64,000 nucleotides of DNA from an uncultured Alphaproteobacteria bacterium (GTDB lineage: Bacteria; Pseudomonadota; Alphaproteobacteria; Methylaequorales; Methylaequoraceae), in contig CABZJY010000006.1 of assembly GCA_902526175.1 (NCBI GenBank), positions 1 to 64,000 of the forward strand. The letters are read 5' to 3'. Positions 9,687 to 18,564 of the stretch are shown one piece after another. Every line of letters begins with the position of its first letter. Position 1 is the first letter of the stretch. Under the pieces are notes generated by a model. The model did no database searches and was not told the origin of the DNA. It saw nothing but the letters and a program-made list of their open reading frames with translations. The position numbers were made by a program, and so were the translations under genes.

Positions 9687-10454
9687 ATGGTAGAATTAAC
9701 ACTTCCAAAGAACTCAATTGTTGAACAGGGTAAAACCTTCAGGGAAAAAGGTGATGAAAATAAACAAATTAAAATAGATGTATACAGGTGGAATCGAGAT
9801 TCAGGTAAAAACCCAAGTATAGATACTTTTTGGATAAATATTAAGAATTTAGGTCCAATGGTATTAGACGCTTTAAACTATATTAAAAATAATATTGATC
9901 CTACTATAACCTTTAGGAGATCATGTCGCGAAGGAATATGTGGCTCCTGTTCAATGAATGTAAATGGCGTAAATACCTTAGCCTGTCTCCAGCCAATAAA
10001 GGGTAAAGCTTTAAAAATTTTCCCCTTACCACATATGAGGGTTATTAAGGATTTAATTCCTGATCTCAGCGATTTCTATAAACAATACAAATCGATTAAA
10101 CCTTGGCTTAGACCTAAACAAAAAAATTCAAAGAAAGAAATTTTACAATCCCCAGAAGATAGGAAAAAACTAGATGGACTTTATGAATGCGTACTATGTG
10201 CATGTTGTTCAACTTCATGTCCAAGCTACTGGTGGAATAGTGAAAAATTTTTAGGTCCTGCTATCCTTCTTCAAGCATACCGATTTATTGTTGATAGTAG
10301 AGATAGAGACAAAAAAAAACGTTTAGAAATGCTTAATGATGCATTTAAACTCTATAGATGTCATACAATTATGAATTGCACTAAGACTTGCCCAAAAAAT
10401 CTTAATCCAGCCAAAGCAATTTCATCCATCAAGAAAATGCAAATTACAAACTGA
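9687..10454 (+). CDS. sdhB: Succinate dehydrogenase iron-sulfur subunit
   Basis: SdhB carries electrons from SdhA flavin to ubiquinone through three Fe-S clusters. The 255-residue protein shows the 2Fe-2S cysteines C80, C85, C88 and C100 ([10 protein letters not shown] plus LAC), then the 4Fe-4S/3Fe-4S set in [17 protein letters not shown] and [17 protein letters not shown]. Length and spacing are standard. It may be read from the sdhC promoter or from its own promoter in the unusual upstream gap. The stop is two bases before the zapE start. Confidence 0.97.
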   Translation: MVELTLPKNSIVEQGKTFREKGDENKQIKIDVYRWNRDSGKNPSIDTFWINIKNLGPMVLDALNYIKNNIDPTITFRRSCREGICGSCSMNVNGVNTLACLQPIKGKALKIFPLPHMRVIKDLIPDLSDFYKQYKSIKPWLRPKQKNSKKEILQSPEDRKKLDGLYECVLCACCSTSCPSYWWNSEKFLGPAILLQAYRFIVDSRDRDKKKRLEMLNDAFKLYRCHTIMNCTKTCPKNLNPAKAISSIKKMQITN

Positions 10455-10456
10455 AT

Positions 10457-11500
10457 TTGAAAAATTTTAAATCAAAAGTATTTAATTACTTGGAAGAAAC
10501 ATATCTTATTAAACCAAATTCGGAACAACGAAATGCATTAAGTGTCATTAACCAACAACTTTTAGACGTATATTCTAAAATTAACATAGTAAAATCATTG
10601 TTTTTTAAAACTTCTGGAATTTATATTCATGGATCAGTTGGTGTTGGTAAGTCAGTTTTAATGGAAGCTATCTCAAAAGTTTTAAGAAAAAAACTATCAA
10701 TATTTCATTTCAATGATTTTATAACAATTTTACAACAAACGAAATCTCTAAAAAACAAGACAACTATTATAAATAAATTATTTAAAAACAAAGTTGTTAT
10801 AGTTGATGAATTACAGATCAACAATCTAGCTGATGCAATACTCTTATTTAATTTTTTAATTGAGTCGAAAAAAAAAAAAATATTTGTAATTTTTACTAGT
10901 AATAGGAGTCCTAAGAATCTTTACAGAAGTGTAATTAGCAAAAAATTTGTTACAAATTTAAAGAATTATCTCATTAGTAACTTTCATGTAATTCAGTTTA
11001 AATCTTTAACAGATTATCGATTGATGAATGAGATGGGAGACTTTTTCTATTTTTCAAATCCAAGAAATAATTACAAACAACAAGATTTACTGGTTAAAAA
11101 AATTTGCATAAGTAAACTAACTTCTAATAAAGTCTTGAAAAACTCATGTCTTACTTTCAAATCTAATAATTCAAAGAAGATTATTGACAGTTCTTTTAGG
11201 AAAATTTGCGGGGCTAATTTTGGCGTTATGGAATATAAAGAAATTGTAAAAAAATTTAATTATATCATAATAAGAAATATTCCCATATTAAATGAAGAAA
11301 AAAAAGATTTAATTGCTAGATTTATAACTTTAATTGACCATATCTATGAAAAAAAAAAATTTTTATCAATATCATCAAATTATGGGATAGATAAAATATT
11401 TAAAGCAAATACAAAAAAATTTGAATATCAAAGAACATACTCAAGATTAATTGAAATGGGGTCTAAAATTTATGTTTCAAAGTTTTTTAAAAATCTGTGA
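10457..11500 (+). CDS. zapE: AFG1-family ATPase ZapE
   Basis: ZapE/AFG1-like AAA-type ATPases are linked to the division ring in bacteria and to quality control of respiratory-chain subunits in mitochondria. Walker A is GSVGVGKS (59-66) and the Walker B-like segment is VVIVDELQI near 112-120; VIFTSNRSPKNLY is the sensor-1 region typical of this family. The start is TTG, two bases after sdhB. At 347 residues it is somewhat short and diverged compared with usual alphaproteobacterial members. Linkage to sdhB is a common arrangement in this class. Confidence 0.85.
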   Translation: MKNFKSKVFNYLEETYLIKPNSEQRNALSVINQQLLDVYSKINIVKSLFFKTSGIYIHGSVGVGKSVLMEAISKVLRKKLSIFHFNDFITILQQTKSLKNKTTIINKLFKNKVVIVDELQINNLADAILLFNFLIESKKKKIFVIFTSNRSPKNLYRSVISKKFVTNLKNYLISNFHVIQFKSLTDYRLMNEMGDFFYFSNPRNNYKQQDLLVKKICISKLTSNKVLKNSCLTFKSNNSKKIIDSSFRKICGANFGVMEYKEIVKKFNYIIIRNIPILNEEKKDLIARFITLIDHIYEKKKFLSISSNYGIDKIFKANTKKFEYQRTYSRLIEMGSKIYVSKFFKNL

Positions 11501-11521
11501 ATTTAATGTTATTAGTTAGTT

Positions 11522-12442
11522 ATGCATATTGAAGATAAAATTTTAAATTTAAAAAAAAAAAGAAATGCAGTAATTCTCGCACACTATTATCAGGATGAAG
11601 ATATTCAAGACATAGCTGACTATGTCGGTGACTCACTTGATTTATCAAGAAAGGCAGCAAATACAAGTTGTGATACAATTGTTTTTTGTGGGGTGAAATT
11701 TATGGCTGAAGTAGCAAAAATTCTTAATCCAATGAAAAATGTAATTATTCCAGATTTAAATGCTGGATGTTCATTAGAACAATCATGTCCTTCTCACTCA
11801 TTTAAAAAATTTAAAGAGGAAAATCCCAACCACTTGATAATTTCATATATAAACTGTTCTGCAGAAATAAAAGCTTTATCGGATATTATTGTTACATCAT
11901 CAAATGCCAAAAAAATTATTGATCAATTACCAAACAATGAAAATATCATTTTTGCGCCGGATCAGCATTTAGGCAGTTATCTTAATAAAATAACTGGGAG
12001 AAATATGCTTTTATGGAGAGGATCTTGTATTGTTCACGAAACCTTTTCTGAAAAAGAAATAGTAAAACTTAAAATTAGAAATCCTAAATCTGAGCTTATA
12101 GCTCATCCTGAATGTCCTGAAGAAATTCTTCGACATGCTGAACATATTGGGTCTACATCATCGCTACTTAGGTATACGGAAAATAGTGGCTCCAACAGTT
12201 TTATTGTAGCTACAGAACCCCATATCATTCATCAAATGAAAAAAAGAGCACCTCAAAAAGAGTTTATTATTGCGCCAGGAAATGATGGTAGCTGTTCCTG
12301 CTCAAACTGTCCATTTATGGAGCTAAATACTATGGAAAAACTTTATCACTGTTTAGAAAATAATACCCCAAGCATCGATATGAACTCAGTTTTAATGAGA
12401 AGTGCAAAGAAACCTCTCATAAAAATGCTTGAGATGAGTTAG
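11522..12442 (+). CDS. nadA: Quinolinate synthase NadA
   Basis: NadA condenses iminoaspartate with dihydroxyacetone phosphate to quinolinate in de novo NAD synthesis, using an oxygen-sensitive 4Fe-4S cluster. The 306-residue protein belongs to the shorter NadA type. HYYQDEDIQDIADYVGDSL (21-39), CGVKFMAE and the cluster cysteines in AGCSLEQSC (C83), HPECPEE and GSCSCSNCPFMELN are visible. It forms a pair with nadC 12 bases downstream; nadB is not adjacent, so iminoaspartate must come from an enzyme encoded elsewhere. Confidence 0.96.
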   Translation: MHIEDKILNLKKKRNAVILAHYYQDEDIQDIADYVGDSLDLSRKAANTSCDTIVFCGVKFMAEVAKILNPMKNVIIPDLNAGCSLEQSCPSHSFKKFKEENPNHLIISYINCSAEIKALSDIIVTSSNAKKIIDQLPNNENIIFAPDQHLGSYLNKITGRNMLLWRGSCIVHETFSEKEIVKLKIRNPKSELIAHPECPEEILRHAEHIGSTSSLLRYTENSGSNSFIVATEPHIIHQMKKRAPQKEFIIAPGNDGSCSCSNCPFMELNTMEKLYHCLENNTPSIDMNSVLMRSAKKPLIKMLEMS

Positions 12443-12454
12443 TTAAATTGTGAT

Positions 12455-13309
12455 ATGAAAGATGTTTTTAATATTTCAAAGGTCGCTTTAAAACTTCTTG
12501 AAACTGAACTGAAATTTGACTTAGGAGGTAACTCATTTAATGGTGATGTCACATCAACAACATTCATTAGTAGAAAAAAAAATGCTAACTTTTCTTTTGT
12601 TGCAAGAGAACCAATAAAACTCTGCGGTATAAATTTTTTGGAAGATTATCTCAAAGAATATTATCCAAAAATTAAAATTCAAAATTTTTTTAAAGACGGT
12701 GAAGAAATAAGTAAAAATCAAAGAATTGCAGAAATTTCAGGTAATTGTAGAAAAATTCTGTCTTTGGAAAGAACATTACTTAATTTCTTACAACACTTAA
12801 GTTCAATATCTACTACAACATCAGATTTAATTAAACTAATGGGAGATACCAAAACACAGCTCATGGATACACGAAAAACCTCGATAGGATTAAGATTGCT
12901 TGAAAAATATGCTACTTCGATTGGAGGGGCAATAAATCACAGATTAAACCTTAAACAAAAAATTCTAATTAAAGATAATCATCTAATTTTGTCTGAAGGG
13001 TTAGAAAAAATCATGAAAATTATTAAAAAAAAAAAAATTAAGGCATATCAAATTGAGTGCGATACTTTTGAGCAAACAAAGACGTTAGTGGAATTGGGTT
13101 GCAAACATTTTCTCTTAGATAACATGAAAGTAAGCGAAATAAAAAAGTGTATAAATTTGAAAAAAAAAAAAAATGTAATTTTTGAAATTAGTGGGGGTAT
13201 TAATTTTAAAAATATCAAGAATTATTCTCAATTAGGAGCTGATTATATCTCGGTTGGATCTATTACAAATAACAAAAAATTGGTAGATATAGGTCTAGAT
13301 ATAATTTAA
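12455..13309 (+). CDS. nadC: Nicotinate-nucleotide pyrophosphorylase (quinolinate phosphoribosyltransferase)
   Basis: NadC converts quinolinate and PRPP to nicotinate mononucleotide. The 284-residue protein has the N-terminal FNGDVTSTTFI segment, LERTLLNFLQHLSSISTTT, and the catalytic region MDTRKTSIGLRLLEKYA followed by GGAINHRLNL and IKDNHL. ECDTFEQ and the C-terminal EISGGINFKNI are also characteristic. Homopolymer A runs near 13025 and 13160 stay in frame. It follows nadA in a two-gene unit and is separated from mdh by 54 bases. Confidence 0.95.
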   Translation: MKDVFNISKVALKLLETELKFDLGGNSFNGDVTSTTFISRKKNANFSFVAREPIKLCGINFLEDYLKEYYPKIKIQNFFKDGEEISKNQRIAEISGNCRKILSLERTLLNFLQHLSSISTTTSDLIKLMGDTKTQLMDTRKTSIGLRLLEKYATSIGGAINHRLNLKQKILIKDNHLILSEGLEKIMKIIKKKKIKAYQIECDTFEQTKTLVELGCKHFLLDNMKVSEIKKCINLKKKKNVIFEISGGINFKNIKNYSQLGADYISVGSITNNKKLVDIGLDII

Positions 13310-13363
13310 AAAGATTCAATTTCTTTTTAAATTGATATATCATTTAATATAAAGGGGAATTAA

Positions 13364-14323
13364 TTGTCAAAAATTAGTTTGATCGGCGCTGGGAATATAG
13401 GAGGGGAGTTAGCTTCCTTGATAGCTTCAAAATCATTAGGAGATGTCGTTTTAGTTGATGTTGTTGATGGTCTGGCTAAAGGAAAGGCATTAGACCTCGG
13501 ACAGAGTGGTGCTGTGAGAAACTTTATTTATTCTATTTCTGGTGGAAGCTCCTTATCAAAAATTAAAAACAGTGATGTAATAGTAGTTACAGCTGGAATT
13601 TCTAGAAAACCAGGAATGAGCAGAGATGATTTAATTTCTACCAATCTTGAAATTATGAAAAATATCGGACAAGCTATTAAAATTTACAGTCCTAATTCGT
13701 TCATTGTTTGCGTTACAAACCCTCTCGATGCTATGGCATGGGTTCTAAAAAAAATCAGTGGAATAAAAAAAAATATGATTGTAGGTATGGCTGGAATACT
13801 TGATTCAGCAAGATTTAAATTTTTTTTATCAAAAGCTTTGAATGTATCTCAGGAAGATATTCAAACAATGGTCTTAGGAGGACATGGCGATACTATGGTA
13901 CCACTTTTGAATTATACAAAAATTAGTGGTATTCCTATTCTAGAATATTTAAAACAAAATAATGTTAAAAGAAAAATTGTTGATGACATAATTGAAAGAA
14001 CAAGAAATGGGGGAGGAGAAGTAGTATCATTGTTAAAAACTGGATCGGCATTCTATGCACCTGCTATAAGTGCATGTGAGATAGTTGAGTCTTTTTTGAG
14101 AAATAAGAAAAAATTAGTTCCTTGTTCAACGTATCTTACAGGAGAATATGGTGTTAAGAATCTTTTTGTAGGAGTTCCAGTTGTAATAGGTAATAAAGGA
14201 ATTGAGAAAGTTGTCAAAGTTGAGTTCAGTACCGAAGAAAAAAATCAATTTAAAAAATCAGTAAAATCAGTAGACATTTTAACAAATTTATGTCAAAAAC
14301 TGTTGATTAAAAGTAATTTTTAA
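13364..14323 (+). CDS. mdh: Malate dehydrogenase (lactate dehydrogenase-like type)
   Basis: Mdh interconverts malate and oxaloacetate with NAD+ in the TCA cycle. The 319-residue protein begins ISLIGAGNIGGELA, the NAD-binding fold, and shows TAGISRKPGMSRDDL, NPLDAMAW and the catalytic histidine in LGGHGDTMVPL. This is the LDH-like MDH found in alphaproteobacteria. The start is TTG at 13364, supported by a strong Shine-Dalgarno AAAGGGGAA at 13351-13359. The 54-base gap after nadC and the good ribosome site suggest a fresh transcription unit, mdh-sucC-sucD. Confidence 0.96.
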   Translation: MSKISLIGAGNIGGELASLIASKSLGDVVLVDVVDGLAKGKALDLGQSGAVRNFIYSISGGSSLSKIKNSDVIVVTAGISRKPGMSRDDLISTNLEIMKNIGQAIKIYSPNSFIVCVTNPLDAMAWVLKKISGIKKNMIVGMAGILDSARFKFFLSKALNVSQEDIQTMVLGGHGDTMVPLLNYTKISGIPILEYLKQNNVKRKIVDDIIERTRNGGGEVVSLLKTGSAFYAPAISACEIVESFLRNKKKLVPCSTYLTGEYGVKNLFVGVPVVIGNKGIEKVVKVEFSTEEKNQFKKSVKSVDILTNLCQKLLIKSNF

Positions 14324-14361
14324 CTATCAATCTTCTTAAATCTCTATTTACAGATATAAAT

Positions 14362-15528
14362 ATGGACATTCATGAATATCAAGCAAAACAACTACTAGCA
14401 AAGTTTGGTGTTAATATCCCTGCAGGAGAAATAATATATCAACCACATGAGGCGGTAACCGTAACATCTTGGCTGAATGAAGAAGAAGTCATGGTTAAGG
14501 CCCAAGTTCATGCAGGCGGAAGAGGTAAATCTGGAGGGATAAAAAAGTGTACTGGTCAGGAGGAAGTTGTTGAAACTGTTGAAAAGATGATAGGCATGAA
14601 ATTAAAAACACCACAAACAGGTGATAAGCAAAAAACAGTAACAAGGGTATATATAGAGAAGGCCCATAACATTCAAACTGAACTATATTTTTGTGTATTG
14701 GTTGATAGAGAAACTGGAGGTAATACAATCATTACTTCTAAAAAAGGTGGTATGGATATTGAGAAGGTCGCAGAAAATGATCCTGATAGTATTTTTAAGG
14801 TAAAATTATCTCCAGGAAATAAATTATTAAATCACCATGCAAGAACAATATCCTATGAACTAGGTCTAAAAGGCGCAGTTGCTAAAAAAGCTCAAAAAAA
14901 TCTTATAGGTATATACAATGCATTTGAAAAATTAGATGCAGCCATGATTGAAATTAACCCTCTAGCAGTTACCAAAGAAGGTGAGGTTGTTGCACTTGAT
15001 TGCAAAGCCTCATTCGATGACAATGCTTTGTACCGCCAAAGACAAATTGCAGATATGAAGGATGAGAACGAATATGATCCACTTGAACTAGAAGCTGCTA
15101 GGCATGATCTCAACTATGTTAAGCTTGATGGAAACATAGGCTTAATGGTTAATGGTGCTGGTCTTTCTATGGCCACGATGGATATAATTAAGTTTTATGG
15201 GGGGGAAGCAGCAAATTTTATGGACGTTGCTGGTGCTGCAACACCTCAAAGAGTTGCAGCTGCATTTAAACTGATATATAGGGATAGCGACGTAAAAGGT
15301 ATATTAATAAATATATTTGGAGGTATGATGAGATGTAATGATATTGCTCAAGGTCTTGTTGATGCATCTAAAGAGGTAGGACTTGATAAGCCATTAGTTG
15401 TAAGACTTGAGGGTACAAATGTTGAAATGGGTATGGATATTTTGAAAAACTCTGGCTTTCCAATTACACCAGTTCCAACTATGGAACAAGCTGCTAAAGA
15501 AATTGTTGAACTAGTTAAGAAAAATTAA
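14362..15528 (+). CDS. sucC: Succinate-CoA ligase (ADP-forming) beta subunit
   Basis: SucC forms, with SucD, the succinyl-CoA synthetase that makes ATP or GTP from succinyl-CoA in the TCA cycle; it holds the ATP-grasp domain. The 388-residue protein starts [17 protein letters not shown], contains [14 protein letters not shown] near 47-60, and the metal-binding [10 protein letters not shown] and [10 protein letters not shown] segments. The stop TAA shares its last base with the sucD ATG. It also consumes the succinyl-CoA expected from the ethylmalonyl-CoA route. Confidence 0.98.
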   Translation: MDIHEYQAKQLLAKFGVNIPAGEIIYQPHEAVTVTSWLNEEEVMVKAQVHAGGRGKSGGIKKCTGQEEVVETVEKMIGMKLKTPQTGDKQKTVTRVYIEKAHNIQTELYFCVLVDRETGGNTIITSKKGGMDIEKVAENDPDSIFKVKLSPGNKLLNHHARTISYELGLKGAVAKKAQKNLIGIYNAFEKLDAAMIEINPLAVTKEGEVVALDCKASFDDNALYRQRQIADMKDENEYDPLELEAARHDLNYVKLDGNIGLMVNGAGLSMATMDIIKFYGGEAANFMDVAGAATPQRVAAAFKLIYRDSDVKGILINIFGGMMRCNDIAQGLVDASKEVGLDKPLVVRLEGTNVEMGMDILKNSGFPITPVPTMEQAAKEIVELVKKN

Positions 15529-16403
15529 TGGCCGTTTTAATTACTAAAGAGTCTAAAATTATATGTCAGGGTTTTACTGGTTCTCAAGGCACATTTCATT
15601 CAGAAAGAGCAATAGAATATAATACTAATATTGTCGGAGGGGTTACACCTGATAAAGGTGGGATGAAACATTTGAATATTCCTGTATTTAATACTGTCGC
15701 AGAGGCTAAGAAAAAAACTGGGTGTAATGCTTCAGGGGTTTTTGTGCCTCCCCCATTTGCTGCAGATGCTATTTTGGAGGGTGTGGAAGCAGAACTAGAT
15801 CTGATTGTTTGCATCACTGATGGGATACCAACAAGCGATATGCAAAGAGTTAGACGAGAGATGAAAGGATCAAAAACAAGGTTAGTCGGCCCAAATTGTC
15901 CTGGGGTACTAACTCCAGGAGTTGGAAAAATTGGAATTATTCCTGGACACATTTGTAAACCTGGGAGAATCGGAGTTGTATCAAGATCAGGAACACTCTC
16001 CTATGAAGCAGCCGTTCAAACCTCATCGTTAGGTCAATCTACAATTATTGGAATCGGAGGAGATCCTGTAAATGGTACAAATTTTGTTGATGCTTTAGAA
16101 CTATTTTTAAAAGACGATGAAACAGATGGTATAGTTTTGATTGGGGAAATAGGAGGAACACCGGAAGTAGAGGGTGCTGAATTTATAAAGTCGTGGAAAG
16201 GTCAGTTTAAAAAACCTGTAGCGGGTTTTGTTGCTGGTGCTGCTGCTCCAAAAGGAAGGAAACTTGGACATGCTGGGGCTATTGTAAATTCTGGAGCTGA
16301 AACAGCTGATGCAAAAAAAGAAGCACTTAAATCAGCAGGAGTTATAGTTGCTGATACTATAACGACAATTGGTGAGGCAATGATAAAAGCTATGGAGATT
16401 TAA
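15528..16403 (+). CDS. sucD: Succinate-CoA ligase alpha subunit
   Basis: SucD binds CoA and carries the phosphorylated active-site histidine. In this 291-residue protein the CoA-binding region is [14 protein letters not shown] (13-26), [13 protein letters not shown] follows near 119-131, and H248 in [11 protein letters not shown] is the phosphohistidine. The 1-base overlap with sucC implies coupled synthesis of the two subunits. The expected sucA/sucB do not follow; an ACT-domain gene starts directly after the stop. Confidence 0.98.
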   Translation: MAVLITKESKIICQGFTGSQGTFHSERAIEYNTNIVGGVTPDKGGMKHLNIPVFNTVAEAKKKTGCNASGVFVPPPFAADAILEGVEAELDLIVCITDGIPTSDMQRVRREMKGSKTRLVGPNCPGVLTPGVGKIGIIPGHICKPGRIGVVSRSGTLSYEAAVQTSSLGQSTIIGIGGDPVNGTNFVDALELFLKDDETDGIVLIGEIGGTPEVEGAEFIKSWKGQFKKPVAGFVAGAAAPKGRKLGHAGAIVNSGAETADAKKEALKSAGVIVADTITTIGEAMIKAMEI

Positions 16404-16937
16404 ATGAGTAAGAATAACAATATTGCCCTTATTTATTATTTAGGAGAAAATAAACCCAATTTAATTACAGATGTTACAAACTATCTCACGGAGATGGAAG
16501 GAGACTTTTCTGGTGTTACCTTTGCAACTTTGGGAAGAGGATGTGAACTTACTATGATTTATGAAAAAGGTTCTGACATTAATTTTGATGATTTACAAGA
16601 TGGTCTAAATAAAATTGAATCTTGTAAAAAAGGGAAAATCCAAGTTAAACCTTTTGAACTCAGTACAGAAGGAGGTCCAACTTCAAAAATTACACATCGA
16701 ATAATTCTTTCAGGTGAAGATCAAAAAGGTATTTTAAACAAAATCATTAAAACCTTAGATCAGAATTCAGCTATTATAGTGAGAATGAATACAGAGAAAA
16801 TAACATACCCTGAGCATACTCAATACTTTTGTCGATTCGCCATATCTGTTAGACAAGAAAACGCACCCCAGTGTCTATCTGAAATTGTAAAAGTTGCTGG
16901 CCAAATGAAATTAACATTCCGATATGAAACATCGTAA
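16404..16937 (+). CDS. ACT-domain protein, GcvR-like
   Basis: The 177-residue protein looks like two ACT domains (roughly 5-80 and 90-175): ALIYYLGENKPNLITDVTNYL starts the first and ILSGEDQKGILNKIIKTL the second. ACT domains bind small ligands, often amino acids. GcvR, the glycine cleavage regulator of enteric bacteria, has the same architecture, but no DNA-binding domain or gcv genes are seen here. The ATG directly follows the sucD stop, so it is probably cotranscribed with succinyl-CoA synthetase. The ligand and target are unknown. Confidence 0.7.
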   Translation: MSKNNNIALIYYLGENKPNLITDVTNYLTEMEGDFSGVTFATLGRGCELTMIYEKGSDINFDDLQDGLNKIESCKKGKIQVKPFELSTEGGPTSKITHRIILSGEDQKGILNKIIKTLDQNSAIIVRMNTEKITYPEHTQYFCRFAISVRQENAPQCLSEIVKVAGQMKLTFRYETS

Positions 16938-16938
16938 G

Positions 16939-17853
16939 TTATTTTTTTGATCTTGGGTGAAAATTATCAATTGTTTCTCTAATTTTACTTACATCAACCG
17001 CAGTATATTTTTGAGTTGTTGATAATGACTTATGTCCCAATAATTCTTGGATAGATCTTAAATCTACTTTATTATCTAATAACTGAGTTGCGAACGTGTG
17101 TCTCAACGAATGTGGGGTTGTATTCTCTGGAAGAAGTTGCTCCCTTCTAATTCTTGATAATTCTCTTTGAATAATAACAGGATTAAGTTTTTTACCTCTT
17201 TTACCTAGAAATATATAATCTTCATCTTTAATACAAAATGGAACCTCATTGAGCATTTTAAAAATGTATTGTTTAAGTTCTGGAAGGATGGGTAGTGACC
17301 TATCCTTTTTTCCCTTGCTTTTTACTAAAATAAATTCGGTATACTTTATATTTTTCAACTTGATATTTAGAACCTCACTTATTCGAAGACCGTAACCCCA
17401 CATAAGTAAAAAAATTGATTGATTTCTTCTTCTGATCCAATTATTTCCATCTTTCGTAAAGTTAAAAAATATTTTCTCTACTTGCTTAAAAGATAAAGGT
17501 CTTGGAAGAGATTCTTGAAATTTGGGGGATTTAATTGCCAAAATTTTTGAAGACTTTATAGAATTTTGTTTTTTTAGATATTCAAAAAAGTTTTTAATTG
17601 AAGATAAGGCCCTTGCATTACTTCGCTGTGAAATATTTTTTTTAATCCTGTAATAAAACCACCCAACTATGGTTTTTTCGTCAATAAATTTTAGTGACTC
17701 AAAACTCACTTTTTGATTTTCATATTCTTTTAAAAATCTTAAAAACGAGATTAAATCACTTTTATAAGAAATAACTGTATTTTTGGACACTCTTTTCTCA
17801 AATTCAAGCCAGGAAGTCCAGGATTTAATATTTTTTTCTAAAATATCACCCAT
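16939..17853 (-). CDS. xerC: Tyrosine recombinase XerC
   Basis: Xer recombinases resolve chromosome dimers at dif before cell division. The 304-residue protein has an N-terminal SAM-like core-binding domain (10-95) and a catalytic domain with R157 in GYGLRISEVL, a lysine near 180-183, H248 and R251 in HSLRHTFATQLL, H274 in LLGHKSLSTTQ and the nucleophile Y283. XerD is the alternative, but the partner upstream is DUF484, the usual neighbour of xerC, so XerC is preferred. The genes overlap by one base. Confidence 0.88.
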   Translation of the reverse strand: MGDILEKNIKSWTSWLEFEKRVSKNTVISYKSDLISFLRFLKEYENQKVSFESLKFIDEKTIVGWFYYRIKKNISQRSNARALSSIKNFFEYLKKQNSIKSSKILAIKSPKFQESLPRPLSFKQVEKIFFNFTKDGNNWIRRRNQSIFLLMWGYGLRISEVLNIKLKNIKYTEFILVKSKGKKDRSLPILPELKQYIFKMLNEVPFCIKDEDYIFLGKRGKKLNPVIIQRELSRIRREQLLPENTTPHSLRHTFATQLLDNKVDLRSIQELLGHKSLSTTQKYTAVDVSKIRETIDNFHPRSKK

Positions 17854-18500
17854 TATAGGAATTGTTTCAATTTTTCTTGAAAAATATTACTGAAAAAAGA
17901 AATAAGATCTGTACCTCGGTTTTGCAAAAAAATTTTTTCCTTGCTTCCAAAGACTATAATTGAAGGTTCGTCAAAAATTTCATTGTCTAGTGAAAAAATA
18001 GCATTTGATATTATTTTTTTTTTTACATTTTTTATTTGAGGGAGAGTTTCATTTACAGCATCCATAATTAATTCACCCTTTTTTTTATAAATATCTGAAA
18101 GGTTTTTTTTTTCTGTAAAATATCCTCCAAATTCTTCAACTCTTTTTGATGAAGATATTAGAAGGAAACAGTCTAATTTTAATGATTTACAGATTTCATT
18201 GTTTACATATTTTTTAAAAATGTCAGTTCTTTTAATCCTAACAATATCAATTACTAAATTTAAAACAGCTTTTTGGGTAAAGAAATTATGTTCAGCATTT
18301 TTAAGTACTTGTCTATAGTTTTGTTTTAAAGAATTAAATAACCAATCTTTGAAGGAGATTACATTTTTTGTTTCATATTTAGTTTTTAAATTATTTGGAA
18401 AATTCATTTTACTAAGGATTTTTTCATGCTTAATAAAATAATCAGGGTTTTTTTCAAGAAATTCCTGTACCTTTTTTTCCGTTATTTTTGATCTGATCAT
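17853..18500 (-). CDS. DUF484 family protein
   Basis: DUF484 proteins are GAF-like proteins of unknown function commonly encoded beside xerC. This 215-residue product has the characteristic N-terminal helix VQEFLEKNPDYFIKHEKIL (about 10-28), a coiled middle and a predicted GAF-like C-terminal half. It lacks a signal peptide or membrane span, so it should be cytoplasmic. Its start lies 64 bases from the divergent priA start in a pure A+T-rich gap likely to hold both promoters. Confidence 0.8.
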   Translation of the reverse strand: MIRSKITEKKVQEFLEKNPDYFIKHEKILSKMNFPNNLKTKYETKNVISFKDWLFNSLKQNYRQVLKNAEHNFFTQKAVLNLVIDIVRIKRTDIFKKYVNNEICKSLKLDCFLLISSSKRVEEFGGYFTEKKNLSDIYKKKGELIMDAVNETLPQIKNVKKKIISNAIFSLDNEIFDEPSIIVFGSKEKIFLQNRGTDLISFFSNIFQEKLKQFL

Positions 18501-18564
18501 GTTAATATGAAATATATTATATATTGGTATAAAATGTAAAATTAATCTACATTAAATTATAATA

